Shown: positions 1 to 8,604 of the stretch, one piece after another
Numbering within the stretch: the first letter of the stretch is position 1
Layout of the letters: each line of letters opens with the position of its first letter
Assembly (NCBI RefSeq): GCF_947503415.1
Contig: NZ_CANNDS010000001.1
Span: 620,001-684,000, forward strand
Reading direction: 5' to 3'
Length of the DNA: 64,000 nucleotides
From: an uncultured Tateyamaria sp.
Lineage (GTDB): Bacteria; Pseudomonadota; Alphaproteobacteria; Rhodobacterales; Rhodobacteraceae
Translations under genes and position numbers: made by a program
The notes under the pieces: generated by a model
What the model saw: only the letters and a program-made list of their open reading frames with translations
The model's database searches: none
What the model was told of the DNA's origin: nothing

Positions 1-373
1 TGTCCTGATCGGCAGTGCCTGATCCAATGCCGATGCCGCCGACGCAGTCGCCTTCAATGAAGATGGGCAGGCCTCCGCCCAGACGCGTGACGGCATTGCC
101 GGTGGCGGCGGCGATTGCTGGTCCCACGGCCTCGGGGATCGCGTCGCTGGGTGCGCGGATGGAGGCGGCGGTGCAGGCCTTGGTCGCTGCACTCTTGAGG
201 CTGAGGAATTTGGCCCCGGTCATGCGGATCTGGCCCAATGTGACGCCGCTCGCGTCCACGATGACGATGCATTGAGGCTGGCCCATTTCTTCGGCCTTTT
301 GTACCGCCGCGGTCAGCATTTTCATGACGCCTGCATGAGTGAGGGTACGCGTTGGGGTCGTGAAATCGGTCAT
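1..373 (-). CDS. GlcG/HbpS-family heme-binding-like protein (3' end outside window)
   Basis: The minus-strand frame starts with ATG at 373 and stays open for 124 codons to the window edge, so the C-terminus is missing. The translation has the GlcG/HbpS (DUF336) pattern: an N-terminal helix with paired methionines, a beta segment CIVIVDASG, the KAATKA-like helix (LKSAATKAC), then GGGLPIFIEG and the terminal GGIGIGSGTADQD loop. Family members bind heme or act as small accessory proteins in glycolate and sugar-acid operons; the role here is unknown. Its ATG overlaps the stop of the SMP-30 gene (ATGA), indicating translational coupling as the last visible gene of the sugar operon. Confidence 0.85.
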   Translation of the reverse strand, partial: MTDFTTPTRTLTHAGVMKMLTAAVQKAEEMGQPQCIVIVDASGVTLGQIRMTGAKFLSLKSAATKACTAASIRAPSDAIPEAVGPAIAAATGNAVTRLGGGLPIFIEGDCVGGIGIGSGTADQD

Positions 374-1296
374 ACCGGCGACACTCCGTTCACGTTCAGG
401 AACACCGAGTAAAGCGAGGTCGTGCCGCAAATGAACAAGCGGTTCAGCTTGGGCCCGCCAAAGCAGACATTGGCGACCAGTTCGGGGATATGCACCTTGC
501 CGATCAGCGTGCCGTCCGGGTCGTAGCAATGCACACCATCCGCGGCAGAGGTCCAGATGCGCCCGTCGCGGTCGAGGCGGAAGCCATCGAACAGCCCTTC
601 GGTGCAGGTTGCAAAGATCTCTCCGCCGCTGAGTGTGCCGTCAGGGCCCACGTCGTGTCGGCGGATGTGTTTGGGGCCGTCAGGTGCGTGCGTGGCACCT
701 GTGTCAGCGATGTAGAGTTGAGTTTCATCGGGGGAGAACGCGAGGCCATTCGGCTTGAGGTAGTCGTCCGCCATGATCCGGATGTCGCCGGTGTCCGGGT
801 CCGCACGGTAGACATGGCAGGCACCGATTTCGCTCTCTGCGCGGTCGCCTTCGTAGTCCATCAGGATGCCGTAGCTGGGGTCCGTGAACCACACCGACCC
901 ATCAGATTTGACCACAACATCATTGGGTGAGTTCAGGCGTTTGCGGTCGTAGCTGTCGGCGATGACCGTGACCGTGCCGTCATGTTCGGTGCGCGTGACA
1001 CGGCGGGCGAGGTGTTCGCAGCTGACCAGCCGCCCCTGCCGATCCACCGTGTTGCCGTTGGAGTTGTTCGACGGCTGGCGGAAGGTCGACACCGACCCGT
1101 CGGTCTCATCCCAGCGCAGCATTCGGTTGTTGGGGATGTCGGACCAGACCAGATAGCGCCCGGCGGCGAACCACACCGGCCCTTCGGACCAGCGTGCGCC
1201 GGTCCACAGCCGTTCGACCCGTGCGTGGCCCACGAAGCAGGCCTCGAACCGTGGATCAATGACTTCGAACCCGGTCCCTTCGATCACTCCGAACAT
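370..1296 (-). CDS. SMP-30/gluconolactonase-family lactonase
   Basis: A 308-residue beta-propeller protein of the SMP-30/gluconolactonase/LRE family, which hydrolyses sugar lactones with a bound divalent metal. Visible family marks are the early W-[ST]-EGPVW motif, the SNGNT and N-SPNDV segments around the metal site, WFTDPSYG, KPNGLAFSPDE and the late DGFRLDRDGRIW. The frame is open up to 1374, but ATG 1296 is preceded by GGAAG and begins the homologous region. It follows the ABC transporter and cytochrome b561-like genes and precedes a GlcG-like gene. This fits periplasmic or cytosolic oxidation of an imported sugar to a lactone followed by hydrolysis; the substrate cannot be read from the sequence. 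Confidence 0.88.
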   Translation of the reverse strand: MFGVIEGTGFEVIDPRFEACFVGHARVERLWTGARWSEGPVWFAAGRYLVWSDIPNNRMLRWDETDGSVSTFRQPSNNSNGNTVDRQGRLVSCEHLARRVTRTEHDGTVTVIADSYDRKRLNSPNDVVVKSDGSVWFTDPSYGILMDYEGDRAESEIGACHVYRADPDTGDIRIMADDYLKPNGLAFSPDETQLYIADTGATHAPDGPKHIRRHDVGPDGTLSGGEIFATCTEGLFDGFRLDRDGRIWTSAADGVHCYDPDGTLIGKVHIPELVANVCFGGPKLNRLFICGTTSLYSVFLNVNGVSPV

Positions 1297-2008
1297 CTGT
1301 GTCTTCCTTTCGTGTCGTGCGGCGCACACCCCAGCCGGGATGCGGGCGGGCGTTACCCGGATGGGCGGGATCATCGCCCCAGATCGCCTGATATGTGTCT
1401 ATCGCCATGCCGCGTTTCTGCAAAATGACAAACGCGGTGATGAGGCCCGCCCACCACAGGATCAGAGACAGCCACATCCAGTTGGGGCCGTTGGCTTTCC
1501 AAAGACCCAGCAGGATGGTGATGACCCCAAGCAAGAGAAGCCCATAGCCGATGGACTTGTGCAGCGCCTCGAACATCAGCCGCCATGGCGTCATGTCGTA
1601 GTGGTGCCCATGCAGCGACCCATCCGGCGCGGGGGCTGTTGGGCCACCCTTGCTGCCGCGAAAGAGGCCCAGAAGGACTTGGACGGTCAGCAGCACAAGG
1701 ACGCCGTAGCCGAACCAATTGTGCAGACTCATCCGGGTGAAATCCACAGGCAGAACCAGCACGAAGCCAAGCGCTGTCAGCCCCATCACAGCCATCTGCC
1801 CGATCCAATGGCTGCGCCACCACGCAAGGCTGTCAACCTCGCGCGGGAAATCCTGACCGGGCAGCACTTTGAAAAAGCGCGCAATCAAGACCGCAAGGGG
1901 GGCCAGCACGCCCCATCCCAGCACCATCGATCGCGCGTGCCACGACACGGCAAACCCAACCTCATGCGCGCGGGCCGCATCCATGGGGGAGAGCAGCCAA
2001 TCCCACAT
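1256..2008 (-). CDS. Cytochrome b561-like multi-pass membrane protein
   Basis: A 250-residue membrane protein with five or six predicted hydrophobic segments and histidines spaced as in eukaryotic-type cytochrome b561 (WHARSMVLGWGVLAP; SLHNWFGYG; LHKSIGYGLLLLG). Such proteins hold two b hemes and pass electrons across the membrane. The preceding permease stop and this ATG overlap by one base (TGATG), which sets the start at 2008; the longer upstream frame is only the shadow of the permease. The charged tail overlaps the lactonase start by 41 bases. Placement beside a lactonase suggests it takes electrons from a sugar oxidation step, but no dehydrogenase is visible in the window, so that is inference. 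Confidence 0.75.
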   Translation of the reverse strand: MWDWLLSPMDAARAHEVGFAVSWHARSMVLGWGVLAPLAVLIARFFKVLPGQDFPREVDSLAWWRSHWIGQMAVMGLTALGFVLVLPVDFTRMSLHNWFGYGVLVLLTVQVLLGLFRGSKGGPTAPAPDGSLHGHHYDMTPWRLMFEALHKSIGYGLLLLGVITILLGLWKANGPNWMWLSLILWWAGLITAFVILQKRGMAIDTYQAIWGDDPAHPGNARPHPGWGVRRTTRKEDTDVRSDRRDRVRSH

Positions 2009-2940
2009 CAGCCTTTGACCGCACCTGCCGTCATGCCGGTGATGATCTGACGGCTGGCGAGCAGCGTGAAAATGATGGGCGGAATGGCCAGCAGCATGCC
2101 CGTGGCCATGATGACCCCCCACTCGACGTTGAATTCCGACATGTTGTTCACGATCAGGATCGGCACGGTTTTGGTGTTCCGGTCGGACAGGGCCGAGGCG
2201 AGCAGGTATTCGTTCCACGCGATGCGGAAGGTAAAGATGGCCGCCGCCGCAAGGCCGGGCTTGATCAGGGGCAGCACGACTTTGAAGAAGACCTGAAACG
2301 GCCCTGCCCCATCGACGCGCGCGGCCTCTTCCAGGGATCGGGGCACCTGCACGATAAAGCTTTGCAGGATCCAGATCACGAAGGGCAGGTTCATGGCGAC
2401 GTAGATCAGGATGATGCCGCTATGCGTGCCCGCCAGACAGACATCGCCACGCCCCCCAAACACATCCCGGATCGCGCCGCCGATCAGGCCATCACGGTCC
2501 AGACAAAACTCGTTGTTCCACAGGCCAAAGACGGGGACCAGAAGCACCGCAGGGGGCACCATCCGCACCATGAGGGTCGACAGCGAAACGGTATCCCGCC
2601 CCATGAACCGGAACCGCACCAGCGCGTAGGCCGCCATGCACCCGATCACCAGCGTCAGCACGGTCGAAATCAGCGCGATGATCAGCGAGTTGATGAACGC
2701 GCCACCAAACTTCAGCGAACAGAAATCCACATGGTTCGGCTCGTACCACAGCACGTCGCACAGCGCCTTTTCGTAGTTCTGGATCGTGGGCAGGAACAAC
2801 AGCCCACCGGTGCCCGAGATGATGTCCACGTCCAGCTTGAACGAGTTGGCAAACATCAGGATCACCGGACCCACGGACATAAAGACCAGCAGGGCAATGA
2901 CGGCATAAAAGGCTGGGTTCTGGCGTTCGGTATAAGCCAT
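2008..2940 (-). CDS. CUT1 sugar ABC transporter permease (MalG/UgpE type)
   Basis: Inner-membrane permease of 310 residues with six hydrophobic segments and the conserved cytoplasmic EAA loop near residues 210-235 (EEAARVDGAG, then LPLIKPG), which docks the ATPase. It pairs with the MalF-type permease immediately upstream, with a start/stop overlap at 2940. A cysteine-containing insert near residues 140-165 (NEFCLDRDGLIGG to GRGDVCLAGT) sits between the third and fourth segments and is longer than in MalG. The substrate class (sugar or polyol) is inferred from the operon, which also carries a lactonase. Confidence 0.9.
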   Translation of the reverse strand: MAYTERQNPAFYAVIALLVFMSVGPVILMFANSFKLDVDIISGTGGLLFLPTIQNYEKALCDVLWYEPNHVDFCSLKFGGAFINSLIIALISTVLTLVIGCMAAYALVRFRFMGRDTVSLSTLMVRMVPPAVLLVPVFGLWNNEFCLDRDGLIGGAIRDVFGGRGDVCLAGTHSGIILIYVAMNLPFVIWILQSFIVQVPRSLEEAARVDGAGPFQVFFKVVLPLIKPGLAAAAIFTFRIAWNEYLLASALSDRNTKTVPILIVNNMSEFNVEWGVIMATGMLLAIPPIIFTLLASRQIITGMTAGAVKG

Positions 2941-3851
2941 CAGTCGTCATCCTCCACAACCATGCGCAGCTTGGCGGCGCGGGCTTCTTGCCAGCGGGTG
3001 AAGGCGAACATGGCGACCGTCAGCAGCAAGAGCAGGATCAGCAGGTAGTTGGACATGGCCGCCGCCACGCCAAGCTCCCGGAATTCAGTGGCGGTGCGGG
3101 AAATGCGCAGGGCCAGGATTTCGGTCGACAGGCCCGGCCCGCCATTGGTCATCACCAAAATCACCTCAAGCACCTTGAAGGCGTCGATCAGGCGCAAGAG
3201 GCCGGTGACGATCAGGACCGGCATCATCAGGGGCAGCTTGATGTGAATGATCTGTTGCCACGGGGTGGCGCCGTCGATGCGCGCGGCCTCAAGCGCCGAC
3301 CGGGGCAGCGATTGCAGCGCAGCCAGCGACAGGATGAAGATGAACGGCGTCCACTGCCATATGTCGGCAATGATGATCGACGTCAGGGCATAGTCCCCCA
3401 ACCAATCGACCTTGGGCAGACCGATGCTTTCAAGAAAGCGGTTAAAGGTGCCGATGGTCGGATGGTACATGTAGCGCCACATCAGACCCACCACGACGGG
3501 CGCAATCATCATCGGCAGGATGAACATGGTGCGCAGCACAGACATGCCGCGAATGTCGCGGTCCAGAAGCAGGGCAAGGCCAACGCCCAGCACCATCTCG
3601 ATCGACACAACGAAGAAGGCAAAGCGCAGGGTAACACCAAGGCTTTCGTGAAAATTGGGGTCGGACCAGAGGAAGATGTAGTTCTTGAGGCCGACAAACT
3701 CGGCTTCCCCGATGGATTGGCTTGGGTTCCAGTCCCGGAAGCTGCCCCAGACCATATAGCCCAGCGGGTAGAGTAACGCGATGGCCATGATGACAGCCGC
3801 AGGGGCCATGAACATGTAGGGCGTCATTCGGTTGGCCATGGCGATACGCAT
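2940..3851 (-). CDS. CUT1 sugar ABC transporter permease (MalF/UgpA type)
   Basis: Permease of 303 residues: short N-terminus, six transmembrane segments and an EAA loop near residues 200-225 (LEAARIDGATPWQ, then LPLMMPV). The TNGGPG turn late in the protein is typical of the first permease of CUT1 systems. The start ATG at 3851 was kept; MANR a few codons in is an alternative. It lies between the binding-protein gene, separated by a strong hairpin, and the second permease, with which it overlaps. Function is import of a carbohydrate with the partners at 3936-5252 and 5287-6375. Confidence 0.9.
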   Translation of the reverse strand: MRIAMANRMTPYMFMAPAAVIMAIALLYPLGYMVWGSFRDWNPSQSIGEAEFVGLKNYIFLWSDPNFHESLGVTLRFAFFVVSIEMVLGVGLALLLDRDIRGMSVLRTMFILPMMIAPVVVGLMWRYMYHPTIGTFNRFLESIGLPKVDWLGDYALTSIIIADIWQWTPFIFILSLAALQSLPRSALEAARIDGATPWQQIIHIKLPLMMPVLIVTGLLRLIDAFKVLEVILVMTNGGPGLSTEILALRISRTATEFRELGVAAAMSNYLLILLLLLTVAMFAFTRWQEARAAKLRMVVEDDD

Positions 3852-3888
3852 GCCGGGAACCTCGTGTCGGGGCGAAAGGGGTCAAAAG

Positions 3889-3922
3889 GCCGGGGCGCGT
3901 GCAGCGTGCATCACGCCCCGGC
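3889..3922 (-). other. Stem-loop between binding-protein and permease genes
   Basis: A perfect 9-bp GC stem (GCCGGGGCG, 3889-3897, with its complement 3914-3922) encloses a 16-base loop. No T-run follows on the minus strand. Placed directly after the binding-protein stop, it fits the mRNA-stabilising or partly attenuating hairpins that give more binding protein than permease in ABC operons. Confidence 0.65.
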
Positions 3923-3935
3923 AGGGAGGATCAGC

Positions 3936-5252
3936 TTACTGCCAGGTATAGTAGCCGGCGTCTTCCATCACGGCTTTGGTCCGTTCGGCCACACCGTCCA
4001 ACGCTTCCTGTATGTCCAGATCTTCGGTCAGCACTTTGGACAGGGTCGTGCCGATATCCGCGTTGATCTTGCCCCAGACGGGGATGATCGGACGCCAGTC
4101 GGGATCGGCATATTTCAGGGCCTCACCAAAGGTCGACGCGAACGGGTATTTGGCGTTCAGGTCCGCGTTCTCGTAGGTGGAGAAACGCGAAGGGTTGCCG
4201 CCTTCCATGGCGACCATCAGGTCACCCTCTTTCGACGTCAGCCACTGCATCAGCAGGAACGCGGCTTCCTTGTTTTCCGCATTCTTGGGGATCGCGATGC
4301 CAAAGCCGCCGGTCTGGCTGCCGCGACGCACGCCCTCGGGGTGCATTGCATAACCAACCTTGCCCACCACGGACGACCGGTCGGGGTTCTCAAAGCCGGG
4401 CATAAACGCGATGGAGTCCATGAACATGGCCGCATCACCGTTGGCAAACGCGTTGGCCGCTTCGGCCGGGCCAAAGCTCATCGCGCCTTCGGGGCCGCAA
4501 TCCACGATGGTTTTCAGTGCCTCGGCCGCTTCCACACCAGCAGCGTTGTTGATGATCGGGTTCCACTGGTCGTCAAAGACGCGACCGCCCAAGGGGGCGA
4601 GGTGCAGCAGGAACGCGTGGCTCGCCTGGTGGCCCGATGCAGCGCGCGATGCCATACCGCCCATGCCCGGCTCAACCTCGGGGATCTTGCACGCCGCGTC
4701 CAGCAGCTGATCATAGGTTTCTGGCTCGGCAATCCCGTGCTTTTCAAAGATGTCCTTGCGGTAGGCCAGCACGGACGTCTCAGACCCGAATGGGATACCA
4801 AACAGCGACCCTGTCTTGCCCGGCAAATATCCTTTGGTGCCGCCCGCAACGCCGATATTTTCGACATAACCGTCGATTAGGTCATCCGCGTCATAGGCCG
4901 GGTTCGCCAGCTTGGGGTTCATGAAATACTTGGCGAGGTTCTCCAACTGATCGGCAAACACATAGTCGGCTTTGGAAAACACCACGTAGGAAATCAGGTC
5001 ATATTCGCCTTCATCCTGCGCCAGTTCCAGCGTCTGACGTTCGCGCATCTTGAGGTATGGCAGCTGGTCCACCTCAACCTCGATGCCGGTCTGCTTTGTG
5101 AACTCCGGCAGCACCTTGATCGCGGCGTTGTAATGCGGATGCGCGGGGAAGTTCACAACCAGCGTCGTGCCCGCGTATTCTTCGTACGGATTGGCGTATG
5201 CCGCCCCTGCCATAAGCGCGGCCACCGCGCCCAGTTTCAACGATTTCAACAT
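3936..5252 (-). CDS. CUT1 periplasmic sugar-binding protein
   Basis: A 438-residue extracellular solute-binding protein (family 1) that captures the sugar in the periplasm. The ATG at 5252 follows a strong GGGAGGAAA ribosome site; codons upstream in frame lack homology. Residues 1-20 form a Sec signal peptide (MLKSLKLGAVAALMAGAAYA) with cleavage before NPYEEY. Typical features follow: early VVNFPAHPHYNAAIKVLPEFTK, SYVVFSKADY, LFGIPFGSETSVLAYRKD and a C-terminal helix cluster. It lies between the ATPase gene and the two permeases and is probably the most abundant product of the operon because of the hairpin behind it. Confidence 0.92.
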   Translation of the reverse strand: MLKSLKLGAVAALMAGAAYANPYEEYAGTTLVVNFPAHPHYNAAIKVLPEFTKQTGIEVEVDQLPYLKMRERQTLELAQDEGEYDLISYVVFSKADYVFADQLENLAKYFMNPKLANPAYDADDLIDGYVENIGVAGGTKGYLPGKTGSLFGIPFGSETSVLAYRKDIFEKHGIAEPETYDQLLDAACKIPEVEPGMGGMASRAASGHQASHAFLLHLAPLGGRVFDDQWNPIINNAAGVEAAEALKTIVDCGPEGAMSFGPAEAANAFANGDAAMFMDSIAFMPGFENPDRSSVVGKVGYAMHPEGVRRGSQTGGFGIAIPKNAENKEAAFLLMQWLTSKEGDLMVAMEGGNPSRFSTYENADLNAKYPFASTFGEALKYADPDWRPIIPVWGKINADIGTTLSKVLTEDLDIQEALDGVAERTKAVMEDAGYYTWQ

Positions 5253-5286
5253 AGTTTCCTCCCGTTTATGTTGGTGTCTTGAGCCG

Positions 5287-6375
5287 CTAGAGCGCAACTT
5301 CTGTCTTGTGGTCGAAGAGGTGAATGCCGCCTGCATTGACGGCAAAGGTCAGGGTCTGGCCCAACGCCACAGGCGTGTCAGAGCCAAGCTCGACCATGAC
5401 CTTGGCCGGGCCGCATTGGCACAGCAGCACGGATTGCGCGCCGACATATTCCGAGACGAGCACATCCAGCGACAGGGACCCGTCAGCCGGGGCATCCGCG
5501 TCATAGCGCAGGTCAGAGGGGCGCACGCCAAGCGTCACATCCTTGCTGGAATGCGCGCGGGCCGCTGCGGCCTTCGGTCCATCAAGGCGCAGGTCAAAGC
5601 CATCGCCCACAACAAAAACGTCGCCGTCCCGTTCAACAATCTGACCATCCAGAAAGTTCATCGGCGGCATGCCAAGAAAGCCCGCCACAAACTTGTTGAT
5701 GGGCCGCTCGAACAGCTCTTTGGGTGCGCCCTGCTGCTGGATCACGCCGCCATGCATGACGACAATCCGGTCGGCCAGCGTCATCGCCTCGATCTGGTCA
5801 TGGGTGACGTAGATCATGTTTTTCTGAACCCGCTGGCTCATCAGCGCCAGTTCCGCCCGCATCTGCCCGCGCAGCTTGGCGTCAAGGTTCGACAGCGGCT
5901 CGTCAAACAGGAACGTGGCAGCGTCGCGGGTCAGCGCGCGCCCCATGGCAACCCGCTGGCGCTGACCACCGGACAATTCGCCCGGCTTGCGATCCAGGTA
6001 ATCGGACAGGCCCAAAGTCGCCGCCACATCGCGCACTTTCTTGTCAATCTCGGCCTTGGGGCGCTTTTGCAGGCGCAGGGCGAAGGACATGTTCCGCGCC
6101 ACGTTCATATGCGGGTAAAGGGCGTAATCCTGGAACACCATCGCGATGTCGCGGTCCTTGGGCTCCAGATGTTTGACGGGCTTGTCGTCGATATAAATCT
6201 CACCCTCCGACACGTCCTCAAGCCCCGCGATCATGCGCAGGGTTGTGGACTTGCCGCAGCCCGAGGGGCCCACCAGAACGGTGAATTCGTTGTCGGCCAT
6301 CTCAAGCTCGATGCCGTGCAGCACCTCCACGTTGCCGTAGCGCTTGATCAGCTTGTCCAGTCGGATATGTGGCAT
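5287..6375 (-). CDS. CUT1 ABC transporter ATP-binding protein (UgpC/MalK type)
   Basis: ATPase of 362 residues. It has Walker A GPSGCGKST near residue 37, a Q-loop in VFQDYALYPHM, signature LSGGQRQR near 135, Walker B FLFDEPLSNLD, and the switch histidine in VTHDQ. The C-terminal third is the TOBE/regulatory domain found in sugar-importing MalK/UgpC proteins (GVRPSDLR). It is the first gene of the operon, 21 bases behind a perfect palindromic operator, so repression would control the whole transporter. Cysteines LLCQCG in the regulatory domain are unusual but not obviously functional. Confidence 0.93.
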   Translation of the reverse strand: MPHIRLDKLIKRYGNVEVLHGIELEMADNEFTVLVGPSGCGKSTTLRMIAGLEDVSEGEIYIDDKPVKHLEPKDRDIAMVFQDYALYPHMNVARNMSFALRLQKRPKAEIDKKVRDVAATLGLSDYLDRKPGELSGGQRQRVAMGRALTRDAATFLFDEPLSNLDAKLRGQMRAELALMSQRVQKNMIYVTHDQIEAMTLADRIVVMHGGVIQQQGAPKELFERPINKFVAGFLGMPPMNFLDGQIVERDGDVFVVGDGFDLRLDGPKAAAARAHSSKDVTLGVRPSDLRYDADAPADGSLSLDVLVSEYVGAQSVLLCQCGPAKVMVELGSDTPVALGQTLTFAVNAGGIHLFDHKTEVAL

Positions 6376-6396
6376 TCTGTCCCTGCCTTACGGCTT

Positions 6397-6432
6397 TGTT
6401 ACCGGTCACAGTAGCAATTGTGACCGGTAACA
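6397..6432. promoter_or_regulatory. Paired LacI-type operator upstream of the CUT1 operon
   Basis: A perfect inverted repeat with 14-bp arms (6397-6410, TGTTACCGGTCACA, and 6419-6432) and an 8-bp spacer. Each arm is itself a near-palindrome of the LacI/GntR operator type TGTTACCGGTAACA, so this can be read as two operators with centres 22 bp apart. It sits between the ATPase start and the stop of the LacI gene at 6479. The regulator is inferred from proximity. Confidence 0.8.
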
Positions 6433-6478
6433 CAACATTTTTCTTCTCGGCTAAGTGGTTGATTTCACGTCGCTCAGC

Positions 6479-7510
6479 CTAGCGCGTGCTGTCGCGCAGG
6501 CTGATTTCGACCTCGATCTTGATGTTTTGGGGAATCGCGGACGGATCGCCATGCAGAAGCTCGGCCAGCAGTTGGCCCGTGGCCTGACCGATGCGCCGGG
6601 GATCGACGGTGACGGTGGAAATGGCAGGGGTGGAAAAGCGCGAGACCTCGAAGTTGCCGAAGCCCGCGACGCCGATATCGTCGGGCACAGACAGCCCCAT
6701 TGCACCTAGCGCCGAAAGCGCCCCAAAGGCGGGCGCGTCCGAGACACAAAAGATGCAATCAGTGTCGGGATGCGCCTCGAGCAAGGCCGGTGTTGCCTGT
6801 GCGCCATCCTCAATCGACAGGGGCGGTTTGCCCAGTTTGACCTGCCGATGCGCGGACAGTCCCGCCTCTTTCATCGCCAGCGCAAATCCCTTGCGCCGGG
6901 CAGCACCACGGGTCCAGTCGTCATCCGCCTCACCCAGAAACGCGATGTTGCGATAGCCCCGTCCGATGAGGGCGCGGGTCATGTCAGCGGCCGCGTCCCG
7001 GTTCGAAAAGCCGATGGTGTGCCCGATGGGGCCTTCGGGCTTTTCCCAAAGCTCAATCACCGGCACCTGCGCGTCCGAGAGCAACTGCACGGTCCGGTCG
7101 GAATGCCCGTCATAGGACAGCACAATCGCTTCGGGCCTGCGGCGTAGCATCGCCTCGACCAACTGCTCCTCTCGGTCTTGGGCATAGTCGGTGTGGCCAA
7201 GCAGGATCTGCTGGCCGATGCCCTCCAACTCCTCGGTCAGCGCCTGAACGGTTTCGGCAAAGTGCAGGTTGTTCAGCGACGGCACCAGCACCGCGACAAA
7301 GCCTGAGCGTTTGGTCGTCAGGCTGCCCGCCATCTGGTCGGGCACATAGTTCATCTCGCGCACGACCTTCAGGATACGGTCGCGCGTGTCCTTCGACACC
7401 GGGCTGTCCTTTTTCAGCGCTCGGCTCACCGTCATGCGCGACACACCTGCAGCGCGCGCCACGTCGCGCATTGTGACGGGACCAGAGGATTTTTGTGGTG
7501 GCCGGGACAT
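6479..7510 (-). CDS. LacI-family transcriptional regulator of the CUT1 operon
   Basis: A 343-residue regulator. The N-terminal helix-turn-helix is VTMRDVARAAGVSRMTVSRALK, followed by the hinge helix (residues to about 60, ending MAGSLTTKRSG) and a periplasmic-binding-protein-like sensor domain (GFVAVLVPSLNNLHFAE through DDIGVAGFGNFEVSRF). The frame is open to a TTG at 7561, but ATG 7510 (MSRPPQK) is the better start. A GGTAAC half-site near 7530 could allow autoregulation. It is co-oriented with and upstream of the transporter, with the paired operator in between. The effector is unknown; GntR/IdnR-like sequence suggests a sugar acid. Confidence 0.88.
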   Translation of the reverse strand: MSRPPQKSSGPVTMRDVARAAGVSRMTVSRALKKDSPVSKDTRDRILKVVREMNYVPDQMAGSLTTKRSGFVAVLVPSLNNLHFAETVQALTEELEGIGQQILLGHTDYAQDREEQLVEAMLRRRPEAIVLSYDGHSDRTVQLLSDAQVPVIELWEKPEGPIGHTIGFSNRDAAADMTRALIGRGYRNIAFLGEADDDWTRGAARRKGFALAMKEAGLSAHRQVKLGKPPLSIEDGAQATPALLEAHPDTDCIFCVSDAPAFGALSALGAMGLSVPDDIGVAGFGNFEVSRFSTPAISTVTVDPRRIGQATGQLLAELLHGDPSAIPQNIKIEVEISLRDSTR

Positions 7511-7702
7511 GTGCTGCAGGGTGTTCGCGGTAACATTCCGCGTCAAGGTGGTATTTGTCAAGGCGCGGACATCCTGTTCAAGGACGGCTGAGATACGGTA
7601 CCCTCCCCGGCGCTGGCGAGAAAGCGCTTGGTAAATTGCGGTGGCTGTACCGTCTTCTTATGTGGGCAATGGCACCGGTATTTGTTCAAGGATTATAAGG
7701 CT

Positions 7703-8560
7703 GTGAGATTTTCACCTGTTGCGCGATTGGCCGTCAGGCTTTCTGTTTGTCTGGCCCTTTTGGGTGGTTCGGTTGTCTCCGCCTCGGCAGAGACTGTGCT
7801 GAGCCGGGACCAGTTTTCCGACCAAATGGGCGACCGGCAGTCAAGCTTTCTGGCGCGTGATCTTATGACCGGCACCGTGTGCCGTTTGGAAGGCAGCGAT
7901 CTGGAGACGCGCCACGCCCCATGGTCGACATTCAAAATCCCCAATACCCTGATCGCGCTTGAAACCGGTGCGGCGGCGGGTATTGACCATTGGCGGGATT
8001 GGGACCCTGCGCAGCGCCCTGCGTTACAGTACTGGCCTGAGGCATGGCGGCAAGGGCAAACTCTGAAAACGGCGTTTCAACGGTCAGCCGTGTGGTACTT
8101 TCAGGACATCGCGTTTGATATCGGCAGCCCAAGCTACCGCACCGCTCTGGAGGACTGGCGCTATGGCAATGCGGTGGTGCCAGATGGGTCTGACGCATTT
8201 TGGCTGGGCGGGCCTTTGAAGCTGTCAGTGGATGAACAGGTTGGGTTTCTGACCCGGATGGTCCAAGGCGATCTTGGGGTACAGAGCGCCCATCTTGCTG
8301 ACCTGATGAATGCAGCACATGCGGGGCCGCTTGGGTCTGCAACGCTATATGGCAAAACCGGGTCCGGGCCGGTTCGGTCGGGTCAGTTTTCTGGCAAGTT
8401 TGAAGGGTGGTATGTGGGATGGCTTACGCGGGGCGATGACGTCTTTGTCGTATTCGCGCACCATGTAACCGGCCCGTATTTCGACGCAATCCGCACGTAC
8501 CGTCGTGACTTTGCCGAAACACTGCTGACGGCTTGCGGACTGACCGGGGCACAACAATAG
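7703..8560 (+). CDS. bla: Class D (OXA-type) beta-lactamase
   Basis: A 285-residue secreted serine beta-lactamase that hydrolyses beta-lactam antibiotics in the periplasm. All class D signatures are present: S75-T-F-K78 (nucleophile and carbamylated lysine), S128-A-V130, Y154-G-N156 and K218-T-G220, plus FWLGGPLKLS, matching the conserved tryptophan region. GTG 7703 was chosen because it is preceded by AAGG and gives a clean signal peptide (residues 1-29, ending VVSASA). The frame extends to a TTG at 7628, but that would place non-signal sequence in front. No integron, IS or resistance gene adjoins it; it stands alone between two sugar operons and looks chromosomal. Confidence 0.93.
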   Translation: MRFSPVARLAVRLSVCLALLGGSVVSASAETVLSRDQFSDQMGDRQSSFLARDLMTGTVCRLEGSDLETRHAPWSTFKIPNTLIALETGAAAGIDHWRDWDPAQRPALQYWPEAWRQGQTLKTAFQRSAVWYFQDIAFDIGSPSYRTALEDWRYGNAVVPDGSDAFWLGGPLKLSVDEQVGFLTRMVQGDLGVQSAHLADLMNAAHAGPLGSATLYGKTGSGPVRSGQFSGKFEGWYVGWLTRGDDVFVVFAHHVTGPYFDAIRTYRRDFAETLLTACGLTGAQQ

Positions 8561-8566
8561 CAGGTT

Positions 8567-8595
8567 GGCATCACCCCCTGAAAAGGGATGACGCC
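8567..8595. terminator. Probable bidirectional terminator between convergent genes
   Basis: The sequence from GGCATCACCC to GGGATGACGCC forms an 11-position stem with two mismatches around a purine-rich loop. A T-rich stretch (CTTGTTTCT) follows on the plus strand. It lies in the 44-bp gap between the convergent ends of the beta-lactamase and the sugar-binding-protein gene. Confidence 0.5.
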
Positions 8596-8604
8596 CGCTT
8601 GTTT

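Noticed and set aside
490-930. Plus-strand frame opposite the lactonase gene
   Set aside because: It is the antisense shadow of a well-supported SMP-30 gene, without motif or ribosome site.
5167-6414. Long plus-strand frame (415 codons) opposite the ABC ATPase
   Set aside because: The minus strand encodes a complete UgpC-type ATPase with all motifs; the plus frame is His/Arg-rich shadow.
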